Assembly: GCA_017849435.1 (NCBI GenBank)
Contig: JAFIGY010000014.1
Coordinates: forward strand, 62,001-126,000
Direction of reading: 5' to 3'
Origin: Chitinophaga niabensis
Lineage (GTDB): Bacteria > Bacteroidota > Bacteroidia > Chitinophagales > Chitinophagaceae
Length of the DNA stretch: 64,000 nt
Below are positions 17,216 through 26,733 of this stretch, piece after piece. The notes beneath the pieces were generated by a model that made no database searches, was not told the DNA's origin, and saw only the letters and a list, made by a program, of their open reading frames with translations. The position numbers and the translations under genes are program-made. The first letter of the stretch is position 1. Each line of letters begins with the position of its first letter.

Positions 17216-20200
17216 TTAAGGGAGAGGGCTTTCCGGTATCGAACCGGGAAGCTCTTCCTTTTCTGCATATTCCGAAGGCGTTTTGCCGAACTGTTTCTTG
17301 AACTCCCTGCTGAAATATTTCCGGTCCGCATACCCTACCATGTACGCCACCTCATACACGGTATGCTCCCGCTTCCGGATCAGCATCGCGGCTTTTTTGA
17401 GGCGCAGGGATTTTACAAAGTCGTTGACGGACATATTGGTGACGGCTTTCAGCTTTCTGTACAACACCGGCTGGCTCATCGCCACCTTGCGGGACAACAT
17501 CTCCACACCAAACGCCGGATCATCCATGTGCTCTTCCACCAATTGCATGACCTTTTGCAGGAAAGCAGCATCCACACTGTTTACCATCGTATCGTTCTCC
17601 GGCGGATTGAAATTGGTTTGCAGCTGCCGGCTGAACTTCTCCCGCATTTTTTCCCGCGCAGTGAGCAGGTTGCGGACGTGCAGTTCGAGGATTCTTGTGC
17701 TGAAGGGTTTGGTAAGATAAAGGTCCGCTCCGGTCTCCAGTCCGCTCACATAATCTGCCTGCGAGCTTTTGGCGGTAAGCAGTATTACGGGTATGTGGCT
17801 GGTACGCTCATCCGTTTTGAGCTGATGACAGAAAGCCAGTCCATCCATTTCCGGCATCATCACATCGCTGATCACGAGGTCGGGGATTTGTGTGGTGGCA
17901 ACTTCCAGGCCCAACGCCCCATTCTCGCTTTCCATGATCTGATAAGCAGGTTGCAGGGTTTGTACAATGAGGCTGCGGAGCTCAGGATTGTCTTCCACAA
18001 TCAGTATCGTAAATGACTGTCCACCGGCAGCCGTATCGCTGATGGCAACTGGCTGAACTGTTGCTGTGGACGTTGTTCCCAGACTTTCTGCAGCCTGATC
18101 TCCCAATATATGTTGCGTTCCTTCAAAGTGCGCTTTCCCCTGCAACAGGGTAACGGTGAAAGATGTTTTCCCTTCTTTGTCAGCAGATGCGGGTCTGCTT
18201 TCTGCCGTGATCGTCCCTTTATGCAGCTCCACGATATTCTTTGACAACGCCAGCCCGATGCCATAACCGGTGTTCTGCAATCCATGATCGGCTACCTGGA
18301 AGAAGTTAGTAAAGAGCTTATCCAGGTACTCCGGTGCAATGCCCCGCCCGTTATCTGTAACTGTTACCTTTACCGTTTTGCCTTCCTGTGCGGCATGCAA
18401 TAATATTTGTCCGCCATCCGGGGTGAACTTGAAGGCATTGGTCAGCAGGTTGAAGAAAACTTTTCCCAGCTGCTCCCTGTCAAAATACAGGAAAGCATGA
18501 TCCATGCTGTGAATGAAAGAAATGCTGATGTGCCGCTGCTGGGAGAGTTCTTCAAAAGTACGATAGACCTCCTGCAGGAAAGGGATAAGATCCTGTTCCG
18601 CCACCTGCATCCGGAGATGATGGGTTTCGGCTTTCCGGAAATCCATCAGTTCGCTGACCAGCCGCAGTAGCCGGTCTGCATTTTTCTTCATGCCGGCCAG
18701 CTGTTCACGCATGGGCGTGTTTTGTTTCAGCGTCTCCATCATCTTTTCTACCGGCGCCATCAGCAACGTAAGATGGGTGCGGATCTCGTGGGAGATATTG
18801 GTGAAAAAATTTAGTTTCACCTGGTGTAGCTCTTCTTCTTTTTTCAGTAAAGCGCGCAGGAAGAAAAAGCGGGTGACGAAAAAGAAAATGCCGGCCGCCA
18901 GTATCGCGTAAAGACAATAGGCCCACCAGGTGCGCCAGAAAGGAGGTAATATCTCTATGTTCAGCCGTACCGGCTCACTCCAGACGCCGTCATTATTAGC
19001 CCCCTTGACCTGAAAAGTATAAGATCCCGGTGGAAGATTCGTATAGGTGACGGCGTTATTGTTCGTTTCATTCCATGCACGGTCCGCCCCCTCGAGCTTG
19101 TAAGCATAGCGGTTCTTGTCGCTTTTGATATAGTTCAGCAATGCGTATTCAATCGTGAATACAGCCTGTTTGGGCGCAAAGCGGAGAGATTTTGTAAGAC
19201 TGATATTCTGTTTGAGCAATCCGTCTTTCTGTGCAACGCCCACCGGTTCGTTGAACAGCCGCAGGCCGGTGAACACCATCGGTGCGGGATGGGTATTGGC
19301 GGCGATCTTGTCCGGATAAAAACTGGTGATGCCATTAAAACCGCCGAAGAAAAACTCGCCTTTACTGTCCCGCAGGAAAGAATTGTAATTGAAATTATTA
19401 CCGGCGAGACCATCGCTGGTGGTATAGGTCTGGAAAGTGTTCCGGGCCGGGTCGAATTTAGCAAGACCATTATCCGTACTGATCCAGAGAAATTTCCGGT
19501 CGTCTTCCAGCAGGCCCATGACGTTGTTGTTGGGCAGGCCGTCTTTCTCTGTGAACAGTTTTGTGGTGCGGAGGTCGGGGGAATATTGCAGCAGGCCGCC
19601 ATAATAGAGGCTGACCCAGATGTTGCCACCGGAATCTTCCTGGATCGTATTGATGTAAAGGTCTTTTCGCAGCCGCTGCAGGCTGTCGCCGGTCATCACA
19701 TACAACCCGCCGATCCCTCCCACCCAAAGCCGGTGTTTGGAATCTTCCAGCAATGTGCGCACGGAGAGTGTGCTGCAAGGGCCGGCTAATGTAGAATCCG
19801 CTTCACTGGTCAGTTCCCTGCCTTTGCGATGGAACAGTTGCAGGCCCGCGCTGGTGCCCACCCAGAATCTGCCTCCGGCGGTTTCCTCCAACGCCGTCAC
19901 CTCCAGTATAAAGGATGCCGTATTCTGTGGATCGAAGAGATATTTCCGGAATGTTCCTTTGCCGGGTTCGAGGAGGTTCAGTCCTCCGCCGTGCGTGCCT
20001 ACCCAGATGTTTCGGTCGGCATCCTGGTAAACGACTTTCACGAGGTTGGAGCCGAGGCTGCCGGCATTTGTGGGGCTGTGTTTGTAATAGGTGTATTGAT
20101 TGGTTTGCCGGTTGAGGTAATTCAATCCGCCTCCTTCCGTGCCGATCCAGAGATGGTGCTGCGGATCTTCCACAATATTGCTGATCACGTTATTGCTCAA

Positions 20201-21262
20201 CCCGGTTCTGGTATCGCCGCTTTGTAAGGTGATAAAAGAGGTGGTGTAGGAATAGATCATATTCACCCCGCCGAAGTACGTACCGATCCAGATCGATCCG
20301 TTGTTGTCTTCAAAAAGACTGTGGATAGAATTCTGGCTCAGACTTTTTTTGCTGGAGGGATTGTATTGCCAGGCGCTGCTGGTTTTCGTTACCGGATCTA
20401 TCACGTTCAGCCCTTCCTGTGTACCTACCCAAAGCTTGCCCGTCTTATCCAGCAGCACTTTCCGGATGTTGTCATTAATGATATAGGGATGGGTGTAGTT
20501 TGTAAAAGTGCCGGTGGCAGGATCGTACAGGCTGATGCCATTGGTTTGGGTACCGATCCAGAGACGGCCAAGATGATCCCCGGTAATAGTGGTGATGAAA
20601 TTGCCCACGAGCCCTTTATCCTGGCGGAACACTTCATATTGCGCCGTATTGCCGGTCAGGACAACTTTCGTGAGACCATTGTTTGTTCCCAGCCAGAGGT
20701 TTCCTTTCACATCCTCGTACATACTGCGGATGCTATGCCCGGAAGTGCGGCCGTTCTGCCCCGGGAAGCGCACGAATTTTCTCCGCTGAGGGCCGTCTTC
20801 TACATATAGTCCGCTGGAGGTACCTACCCACATCCGTCCCCGGTGGTCTTCCAGCATACAATTGATGGCCCTGCTGCCGGGAGGAACAGGATCGAGTGTG
20901 ATCCGGTCAAATACATCTTTCTCCGCATTATATTTATTGAGTCCGTTTGGAGAACCCGCCCAAAGCGCTTTTCCGGCATCCACGAAAAGGCAGTTCACCA
21001 TGTAATCGAAAAGTCCTTCGTCGTTGATACCCCCTTTATATATTTTGAACCGCTGCCCGTCATACCGGTTCAGTCCATAACGGGTGCCATACCACATAAA
21101 TCCCTGGCCGTCCTGTATAATAGATAATACCGAATTGTTGGAAAGACCATTCTCCACCGTCAGATGATTGAAGGCAACATTTTGTCCCGCACTTCTGAAA
21201 GAAGCCGTTAAACAGCACCATAAAAAGACCAGAAAAATTGCAGCCCCGCCCCGGTATCTCAT
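17216..21262 (-). CDS. Hybrid two-component system sensor/AraC regulator (HTCS)
   Basis: 1348 residues from the ATG at 21262, which begins a good signal peptide. A longer reading frame exists only with a TTG start at 21295. The periplasmic part, about 30-690, is built of Reg_prop beta-propeller repeats (for example GFMWYGTRYGLNRYDG). A Y_Y_Y domain follows, then a transmembrane helix at about 778-800. The kinase helix has His825 in SHEIRTHLTL, where Pro of the usual HEIRTPL is His. The HATPase domain has NAFKFTPDG. The receiver has Asp1133 in VISDVMMPEMDG, and a C-terminal AraC HTH is at about 1235-1335. HTCS proteins sense oligosaccharides in the periplasm and activate their polysaccharide locus. 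It lies between the PL8 lyase (convergent, 7 bases) and the second susC (divergent), so those are the likely targets. Confidence 0.96.
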   Translation of the reverse strand: MRYRGGAAIFLVFLWCCLTASFRSAGQNVAFNHLTVENGLSNNSVLSIIQDGQGFMWYGTRYGLNRYDGQRFKIYKGGINDEGLFDYMVNCLFVDAGKALWAGSPNGLNKYNAEKDVFDRITLDPVPPGSRAINCMLEDHRGRMWVGTSSGLYVEDGPQRRKFVRFPGQNGRTSGHSIRSMYEDVKGNLWLGTNNGLTKVVLTGNTAQYEVFRQDKGLVGNFITTITGDHLGRLWIGTQTNGISLYDPATGTFTNYTHPYIINDNIRKVLLDKTGKLWVGTQEGLNVIDPVTKTSSAWQYNPSSKKSLSQNSIHSLFEDNNGSIWIGTYFGGVNMIYSYTTSFITLQSGDTRTGLSNNVISNIVEDPQHHLWIGTEGGGLNYLNRQTNQYTYYKHSPTNAGSLGSNLVKVVYQDADRNIWVGTHGGGLNLLEPGKGTFRKYLFDPQNTASFILEVTALEETAGGRFWVGTSAGLQLFHRKGRELTSEADSTLAGPCSTLSVRTLLEDSKHRLWVGGIGGLYVMTGDSLQRLRKDLYINTIQEDSGGNIWVSLYYGGLLQYSPDLRTTKLFTEKDGLPNNNVMGLLEDDRKFLWISTDNGLAKFDPARNTFQTYTTSDGLAGNNFNYNSFLRDSKGEFFFGGFNGITSFYPDKIAANTHPAPMVFTGLRLFNEPVGVAQKDGLLKQNISLTKSLRFAPKQAVFTIEYALLNYIKSDKNRYAYKLEGADRAWNETNNNAVTYTNLPPGSYTFQVKGANNDGVWSEPVRLNIEILPPFWRTWWAYCLYAILAAGIFFFVTRFFFLRALLKKEEELHQVKLNFFTNISHEIRTHLTLLMAPVEKMMETLKQNTPMREQLAGMKKNADRLLRLVSELMDFRKAETHHLRMQVAEQDLIPFLQEVYRTFEELSQQRHISISFIHSMDHAFLYFDREQLGKVFFNLLTNAFKFTPDGGQILLHAAQEGKTVKVTVTDNGRGIAPEYLDKLFTNFFQVADHGLQNTGYGIGLALSKNIVELHKGTITAESRPASADKEGKTSFTVTLLQGKAHFEGTQHILGDQAAESLGTTSTATVQPVAISDTAAGGQSFTILIVEDNPELRSLIVQTLQPAYQIMESENGALGLEVATTQIPDLVISDVMMPEMDGLAFCHQLKTDERTSHIPVILLTAKSSQADYVSGLETGADLYLTKPFSTRILELHVRNLLTAREKMREKFSRQLQTNFNPPENDTMVNSVDAAFLQKVMQLVEEHMDDPAFGVEMLSRKVAMSQPVLYRKLKAVTNMSVNDFVKSLRLKKAAMLIRKREHTVYEVAYMVGYADRKYFSREFKKQFGKTPSEYAEKEELPGSIPESPLP

Positions 21263-21315
21263 GCTTAAATATAAGGAGTATGCTGGTTTTTTCAAAAAAA
21301 TACCTGTTTATCATG

Positions 21316-21328
21316 ATTGATTATCAAT
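21316..21328. promoter_or_regulatory. 13-bp dyad between HTCS and susC
   Basis: ATTGATTATCAAT is a perfect inverted repeat (6+1+6), located 54 bases upstream of the HTCS start and about 125 bases upstream of the divergent susC start. The position suits a binding site for the HTCS or another regulator; no function is proven. Confidence 0.4.
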
Positions 21329-21453
21329 GAGATAGAGTGCGTTTATAAAATTCCCCCTATTCTTTTATAATTATCTCCCCCCGGTTTTGAATGAAATCAC
21401 ATAATTGCAGGAGCGACGTATGTATAAGACATAATTCCACCAAAATCACAGAT

Positions 21454-24400
21454 ATGCGATTGAAGAAATTTGCAGTTGAACACTCCCGTTATGCCTTACA
21501 TTTTTTTTCGGGGACAATTTGGATGCTACTCTTTCCTGTTTTACTGTTCGCTCAGCAAAAGACCGTTACCGGTACTGTGAGCGACGAAAATGGAAATCCG
21601 CTGCCCGGTGTTTCCATCGGTGTGAAGGATCAGAAAACGGGGGTGAGCTCGGATGCTGCCGGTAAATTCAGTTTATCCATTCCGGCAGGTGCTACCCTCG
21701 TTTTTTCCTTCCTGGGTTTTGAAAGACGGGAGATCGTGGTGGGGAATCAGGCGGTGCTGACCGTTAAACTGAAAGAAAAAGCCGGCACGCTCAGCGACGT
21801 GGTAGTGATAGGATATGCCACCCAGCGGCGGAAAGACCTCACCGGCGCCGTAGGTAGCGTGAACATGAAGGATTTTGAAAAGGCGCCGATAAAATCCTTC
21901 GATGAAGCGCTGGCCGGAAGGGTCGCAGGTGTGGTAGTAGCGAGTAACGACGGGCAACCGGGTTCCGTGGCCAATATCGTTATCCGCGGCGCCGGCTCCA
22001 TCACACAAGATAACTCCCCGTTATACGTGATAGACGGTTTCCCCTCCGAGAACTCTAACGCCAACGCGATCAGTCCTGCGGACATCGAATCCATCGATAT
22101 CCTCAAAGACGCTTCCGCTACCGCCATCTACGGCGCCCGCGGCGCCAACGGGGTGATCCTGATCACTACCAAGAAAGGGAAACAAGGTCCGCCGACCGTC
22201 ACTTACAATGGATATTATGGCTGGCAGAAGATACCTGAGAAGGAACAACTTATGGGCCCTTATGATTTCGTGAAGTACGTAGGCGAGCTTAATCCGGCGA
22301 TAAGGGATTCCATTTACCTGAAAGGCGGCGTGAAACTGGATGACTACAGGAACGTCAAAGGGCTGGACATGCAGGATTATATCTACCAGACCGGCCAGAA
22401 CCAGAATCATGATATTTCCGTACGCGGCGGGACCGACAAAACCCGGTATTCAATTTCCGGTAACTTCAATAATCAGAAAGGGATCATCGTCAACAGTGGT
22501 TTCAAACGTTATCAGGGAAGGTTTGTACTTGATCAGACGGTGAGCGACCGGCTCAAGGTGGGCGTAAACGCAAACTATGCCTACAGCGAAGCCTTCGGCC
22601 TCCCCGTATCCGCCACCAACTTCTACGCCTCGGCCACACCCCTGTATTCCGTGTGGGGATACCGGCCCACTACCAGTATTGCCGGGCGCGACAGTGCAGT
22701 GGATCTGCTGAACGAGTTTTACGATCCTACCAACGACATTGCCAACAACCAGGATTACCGGGTAAACCCGGTGCAGAATATCAAGAACCAGCTGACACTG
22801 ATCAAAACCAACAGCCTTATCGCCAATGCGTATGCCGAGTATGCGATCACGAAGGAACTGAGTCTTCGTATTGTAGGCGGTATCACCAATATCAATGTAG
22901 AAACCGATATTTTCAATAATTCCAAAACGCAGTCCGGCAGCAAATGGAATTCCAACGGTGTGAACGGCAGCATCGGGTTTACCCCGTCGTCCGTCTGGCG
23001 CAGTGAGAACTCCCTGACCTATCGTAAAACCATTAACCGGGATCATCATCTCACAGCGCTCGGGGTGTTTGAGCTGCAAGGGAGCCGAAGTTCTGTCCGC
23101 CGATTCTCCGCCACGCAGGTACCGAATGAAGACATGGGACTGGATGCGATCGATCTGGCGCCGGCCGCTAATACCTCCCTCGTATCTTCTGCCTCCAGCT
23201 GGACGATGGCTTCTGCGCTGGCGCGTTTGAACTACGATTATAAATCAAAATACCTGTTCACAGCATCCCTTCGTGCAGATGGATCTTCCAAATTTGCGTC
23301 CGGTCATAAATGGGGGTATTTTCCTTCTGCGTCCGTTGCGTGGAGATTTAGCAGTGAGGAGTTCATGAAACAACTTCCCTTCGTTTCAGATGCAAAACTC
23401 AGAATTGGTTATGGTGCTTCCGGTAACAACCGGGTAGGGGACTTTGCTTACATGGCGCAACTGCAGATGACCAATCAGAACTACTGGTACTCCGCTGGTA
23501 ACAATCCCCCGGCCATGGGTTCTGTGATCACCGCTGCGGCTAACAGGAACCTGAAATGGGAAACCAATGAGCAGACCAATATCGGGTTGGACCTGGCCTT
23601 TTTGCAAGACCGCCTCAGCCTCACCGTAGACGCTTACAAGCGTACCACCAAAGACCTTCTGTTGTTAGCCTCTCTGCCTTATATGCAGGGGATTGAAAGC
23701 TCTCAGGGCTACAAGAATGTGGGCAAGCTGCAGAACCAGGGGCTGGAGTTTTCACTGAATGCGTTGATCGTGCAGGGGAAGGGAAGAGCCTTTAACTGGA
23801 GCAGCAATTTCAACATCAGCTTCAATCAGAATAAGATATTATCACTCGCGGAAGGACAGGTATCTATCCTTTCCGGTTCCGGCACTTTCTTCAATACCAC
23901 CTACTCCGGCCTCTTCCCGTATATTTCCGTGGTGGGCCGCCCGCTGGGAGAAATGTACGGACTGGTGTTTGACGGAGTGTACCAGTTTGCAGATTTCGAT
24001 CTGCTGCCGAACGGTACCTATCTGCTCAAACCGAATATACCCACTAATGGTTCGGCCCGCGCCTCTATTCGTCCGGGTGATGTCAAATACAAAGATCTGA
24101 ACGGAGATCTTCAGGTGAACAACCAGGATTACACGATCATCGGCAGTGGTCTTCCGAAACATACCGGCGGTTTTACCAATAACTTCAGCTGGAAGAATTT
24201 CGATCTGAACGTATTACTGCAATGGTCTTATGGTAATGACATCATCAATGCCAACCGCTACATATTTGAAGGAGGCGTGGTCACGAATCCCAACCTGAAC
24301 CAGTTTGCCAGCTACGCCAACCGCTGGACGCCCGATAATCCCAGCAATACTATGTTCCGTGCAGGCGGTATGGGGAATGCGGCGTATTCTTCACGCGTAG

Positions 24401-24651
24401 TGGAAGATGGTTCTTATCTGAAACTGAGAACAGTGTCTCTCGGTTACAATGTGCCTGCCCGCGCGCTGAAACAGATCAAGGTGAAGAGTATCCGCGCATA
24501 TGCTTCTGCACAGAACCTGTATACGTGGACGAAGTATTCCGGAAAAGATCCCGAAGTATCCGCCCGGAACACCAACCTCACACCGGGTTTCGACTATACG
24601 GCCTATCCACATTCCCTTTCCGTGGTACTGGGATTAAACGTAACATTCTGA
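21454..24651 (+). CDS. SusC-like TonB-dependent outer-membrane transporter
   Basis: 1065 residues from the ATG at 21454; an upstream ATG at 21391 only adds a non-signal leader. The signal peptide ends near residue 34 (LLFAQQ). A CarboxypepD_reg-like domain (GTVSDENGNPLPGVSI) is followed by the plug with VVVIGYATQRRKDLTG, PLYVIDGFPS and YGARGANGVILITTKKG, then a 22-strand-type barrel ending LGLNVTF. It lacks an STN domain. It is divergent from the HTCS and is the first gene of a four-gene operon (SusC, SusD, DUF5017-like lipoprotein, GH88), all spaced by 8 to 32 bases. The cargo is inferred to be lyase-generated oligosaccharides. Confidence 0.96.
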   Translation: MRLKKFAVEHSRYALHFFSGTIWMLLFPVLLFAQQKTVTGTVSDENGNPLPGVSIGVKDQKTGVSSDAAGKFSLSIPAGATLVFSFLGFERREIVVGNQAVLTVKLKEKAGTLSDVVVIGYATQRRKDLTGAVGSVNMKDFEKAPIKSFDEALAGRVAGVVVASNDGQPGSVANIVIRGAGSITQDNSPLYVIDGFPSENSNANAISPADIESIDILKDASATAIYGARGANGVILITTKKGKQGPPTVTYNGYYGWQKIPEKEQLMGPYDFVKYVGELNPAIRDSIYLKGGVKLDDYRNVKGLDMQDYIYQTGQNQNHDISVRGGTDKTRYSISGNFNNQKGIIVNSGFKRYQGRFVLDQTVSDRLKVGVNANYAYSEAFGLPVSATNFYASATPLYSVWGYRPTTSIAGRDSAVDLLNEFYDPTNDIANNQDYRVNPVQNIKNQLTLIKTNSLIANAYAEYAITKELSLRIVGGITNINVETDIFNNSKTQSGSKWNSNGVNGSIGFTPSSVWRSENSLTYRKTINRDHHLTALGVFELQGSRSSVRRFSATQVPNEDMGLDAIDLAPAANTSLVSSASSWTMASALARLNYDYKSKYLFTASLRADGSSKFASGHKWGYFPSASVAWRFSSEEFMKQLPFVSDAKLRIGYGASGNNRVGDFAYMAQLQMTNQNYWYSAGNNPPAMGSVITAAANRNLKWETNEQTNIGLDLAFLQDRLSLTVDAYKRTTKDLLLLASLPYMQGIESSQGYKNVGKLQNQGLEFSLNALIVQGKGRAFNWSSNFNISFNQNKILSLAEGQVSILSGSGTFFNTTYSGLFPYISVVGRPLGEMYGLVFDGVYQFADFDLLPNGTYLLKPNIPTNGSARASIRPGDVKYKDLNGDLQVNNQDYTIIGSGLPKHTGGFTNNFSWKNFDLNVLLQWSYGNDIINANRYIFEGGVVTNPNLNQFASYANRWTPDNPSNTMFRAGGMGNAAYSSRVVEDGSYLKLRTVSLGYNVPARALKQIKVKSIRAYASAQNLYTWTKYSGKDPEVSARNTNLTPGFDYTAYPHSLSVVLGLNVTF

Positions 24652-24670
24652 TCAACGAAAATTCTGCAAC

Positions 24671-26701
24671 ATGAAACGTATTGGCATATTTGCATGTGTG
24701 ATGATAGCGGGACTTACTTCCTGCAAAAAATTCCTCGATACAAAACCTACCGATTTTTATACGCCTGAAACATACTATACTTCCGAAGGGCAGCTTCAGC
24801 AGGCGCTGAACGGCGCTTACAGTAACCTCATACGAAGTGAGCTGTACGGGCAGGTGATGGGATTCAACTTCACCACTACAACAGATGAGGTGATGTCTAA
24901 CAGGGGAGCAGACGGCGACGCCCGCGGCCTCCGGTATAATTATGATGCGTCCCAGGCATATGTGGCCGGCATCTGGCGTTATTGCTACATGGGCATCAAT
25001 AACCTGAACTCATTGCTGGATAATATCGGCAAACCGGTGATGGATGAAGGCAGGAGAAGCATTATCAAAGGGCAGGCCTTGTTCCTGCGCGGTTATTATT
25101 ACTTCCTGCTGGCCAGCAACTATGGAGATGTTCCCCTGATCCTGCACTCACCTGCCATCAGCGATGTGAACGTTCCCGCTGCCGCCCAGAAAGATGTGTA
25201 TGTGCAGATAGAAAAAGATATGAAAGCGGCGGAAGGATTGCTGGCGAATTATACACTGGCCAAACTGGGGTATAACGACGTGGTTACCCTTACGGCTGTG
25301 CAGGCTGTGCTGGCCCGTGTGTATCTCTACTGGGCCGGTTATCCCCTGAATGATATAAGTAAGTATCAGGATGTATTGACATATACCAATAAAGTAGTGA
25401 GCTCCGGTTTGCATGCGCTGAACCAGGATTATCGCCAGATCTTTATCAATCTTTGCAGGGATCAGTATGATGTGAAGGAGAATATCTGGGAACTAGGCTC
25501 TTACGGCGCCGCACCGGGCGTGGTGAATAAAACGGGCAATGATATCGGGAACTTTGTGGGGATCGCTTCCGGTTTAACGGCTGCGGATACCAGCTCTTAT
25601 ACCGGCGCAGCCTGGGTATGGGTGACGAAGAAACTGTTTGATGCATACGACGTAGATCCCGCCAACACGGCCACACCGTTGAAATCATCGCTGGATGTGA
25701 GGAGGGACTGGAACTGCGCCAACTATGTGTATGGCGGCTCCCCGCGTGTGAAGCAGGCCCGCACAAATGTTTGGCAGATGTGTGCGGGTAAGTTCAGAAG
25801 GGAGTATTGTCCCGGGTACATGCGTAACATCAACGGTGCTCAGGGAACCTATAATATTAACTGGCCGGTGATCCGTTATGCGGATGTATTGCTGATGCGT
25901 GCGGAAGCGGAGAACTTCCTGAACGGACCCGGTAATGCATATACGGATGTGAACCAGGTGCGGAAAAGAGGGTACGGCATTTTGTACGGGAACGTGGTGA
26001 AGTCTGTGACCATTACGAACCAGGGCTCCGGCTATACTACCGCACCGGTCATAACCATTAATGGAGGCGGAGGAAGCGGGGCCACAGCTACCGCCATTCT
26101 CACTACCGGCAAAGTGACGGGTATTTACCTCAACACTCCCGGTGCATTAACAGCGGGCTCCTATTATGCTTCAGCGCCGGTTGTGGTGATTGGTACGCCC
26201 TGGACCCCAGGCACCACTTACACTGCCAACGCGCAAGTGACCGTAGGCGGTAACCTGTACACCGTAACAACAGCCGGTACATCCACCACAACGGCACCTT
26301 CGCAAACATCCGGTGCATCCAGCGCGGCCGTGACCGGCGCGGTGTTCACTTATGCGGGGGTAGCTGCCACCGCCACTGCGGCCATCACCAGCGGTACGGA
26401 AGCGGACCTTCCGGCGAATCTTAGCAAAGACGTCTTTCAGCTGGCGATCCGCGATGAAAGGATGCGTGAATTATGTTTTGAAGCCTTGCGAAAAGCAGAC
26501 CTGATCCGCTGGGGTAATTTCTATCAGGATATGCAGACGTTTGCTGCATGGGCATCTGCAAACGGCGCTGCGAACACTTCCACCGGTAATGCCAACGGAT
26601 TGCAGGGGGTAATGAGCGCGCTGCCGCGGCATGTGTTTCTTCCTAAACCTACATATGAACTGAACCTGAATCACGCACTTGTACAAAATCCCGGTTGGTA
26701 A
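24671..26701 (+). CDS. SusD-like lipoprotein with a glycine/threonine-rich inserted domain
   Basis: 676 residues, clearly longer than most SusD proteins. The lipobox Cys is in GLTSCKKFLDTKP. The SusD helical core reads through RADVLLMRAEAENFL-type repeats (VIRYADVLLMRAEAENFL). At about residues 444-577 (bases 26000-26400) the C-terminal half is interrupted by a Gly/Ala/Thr-rich beta-type segment with GSGYTTAPVITINGGGG and related repeats. The SusD sequence then resumes at LSKDVFQLAIRDERMREL and ends HALVQNPGW. The fold at both sides of the insert is canonical, so this looks like a domain insertion and not an error. It pairs with the SusC encoded 19 bases upstream. Confidence 0.95.
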   Translation: MKRIGIFACVMIAGLTSCKKFLDTKPTDFYTPETYYTSEGQLQQALNGAYSNLIRSELYGQVMGFNFTTTTDEVMSNRGADGDARGLRYNYDASQAYVAGIWRYCYMGINNLNSLLDNIGKPVMDEGRRSIIKGQALFLRGYYYFLLASNYGDVPLILHSPAISDVNVPAAAQKDVYVQIEKDMKAAEGLLANYTLAKLGYNDVVTLTAVQAVLARVYLYWAGYPLNDISKYQDVLTYTNKVVSSGLHALNQDYRQIFINLCRDQYDVKENIWELGSYGAAPGVVNKTGNDIGNFVGIASGLTAADTSSYTGAAWVWVTKKLFDAYDVDPANTATPLKSSLDVRRDWNCANYVYGGSPRVKQARTNVWQMCAGKFRREYCPGYMRNINGAQGTYNINWPVIRYADVLLMRAEAENFLNGPGNAYTDVNQVRKRGYGILYGNVVKSVTITNQGSGYTTAPVITINGGGGSGATATAILTTGKVTGIYLNTPGALTAGSYYASAPVVVIGTPWTPGTTYTANAQVTVGGNLYTVTTAGTSTTTAPSQTSGASSAAVTGAVFTYAGVAATATAAITSGTEADLPANLSKDVFQLAIRDERMRELCFEALRKADLIRWGNFYQDMQTFAAWASANGAANTSTGNANGLQGVMSALPRHVFLPKPTYELNLNHALVQNPGW

Positions 26702-26733
26702 GCGGGGATCCAATAAACATTCAATATTACCTT

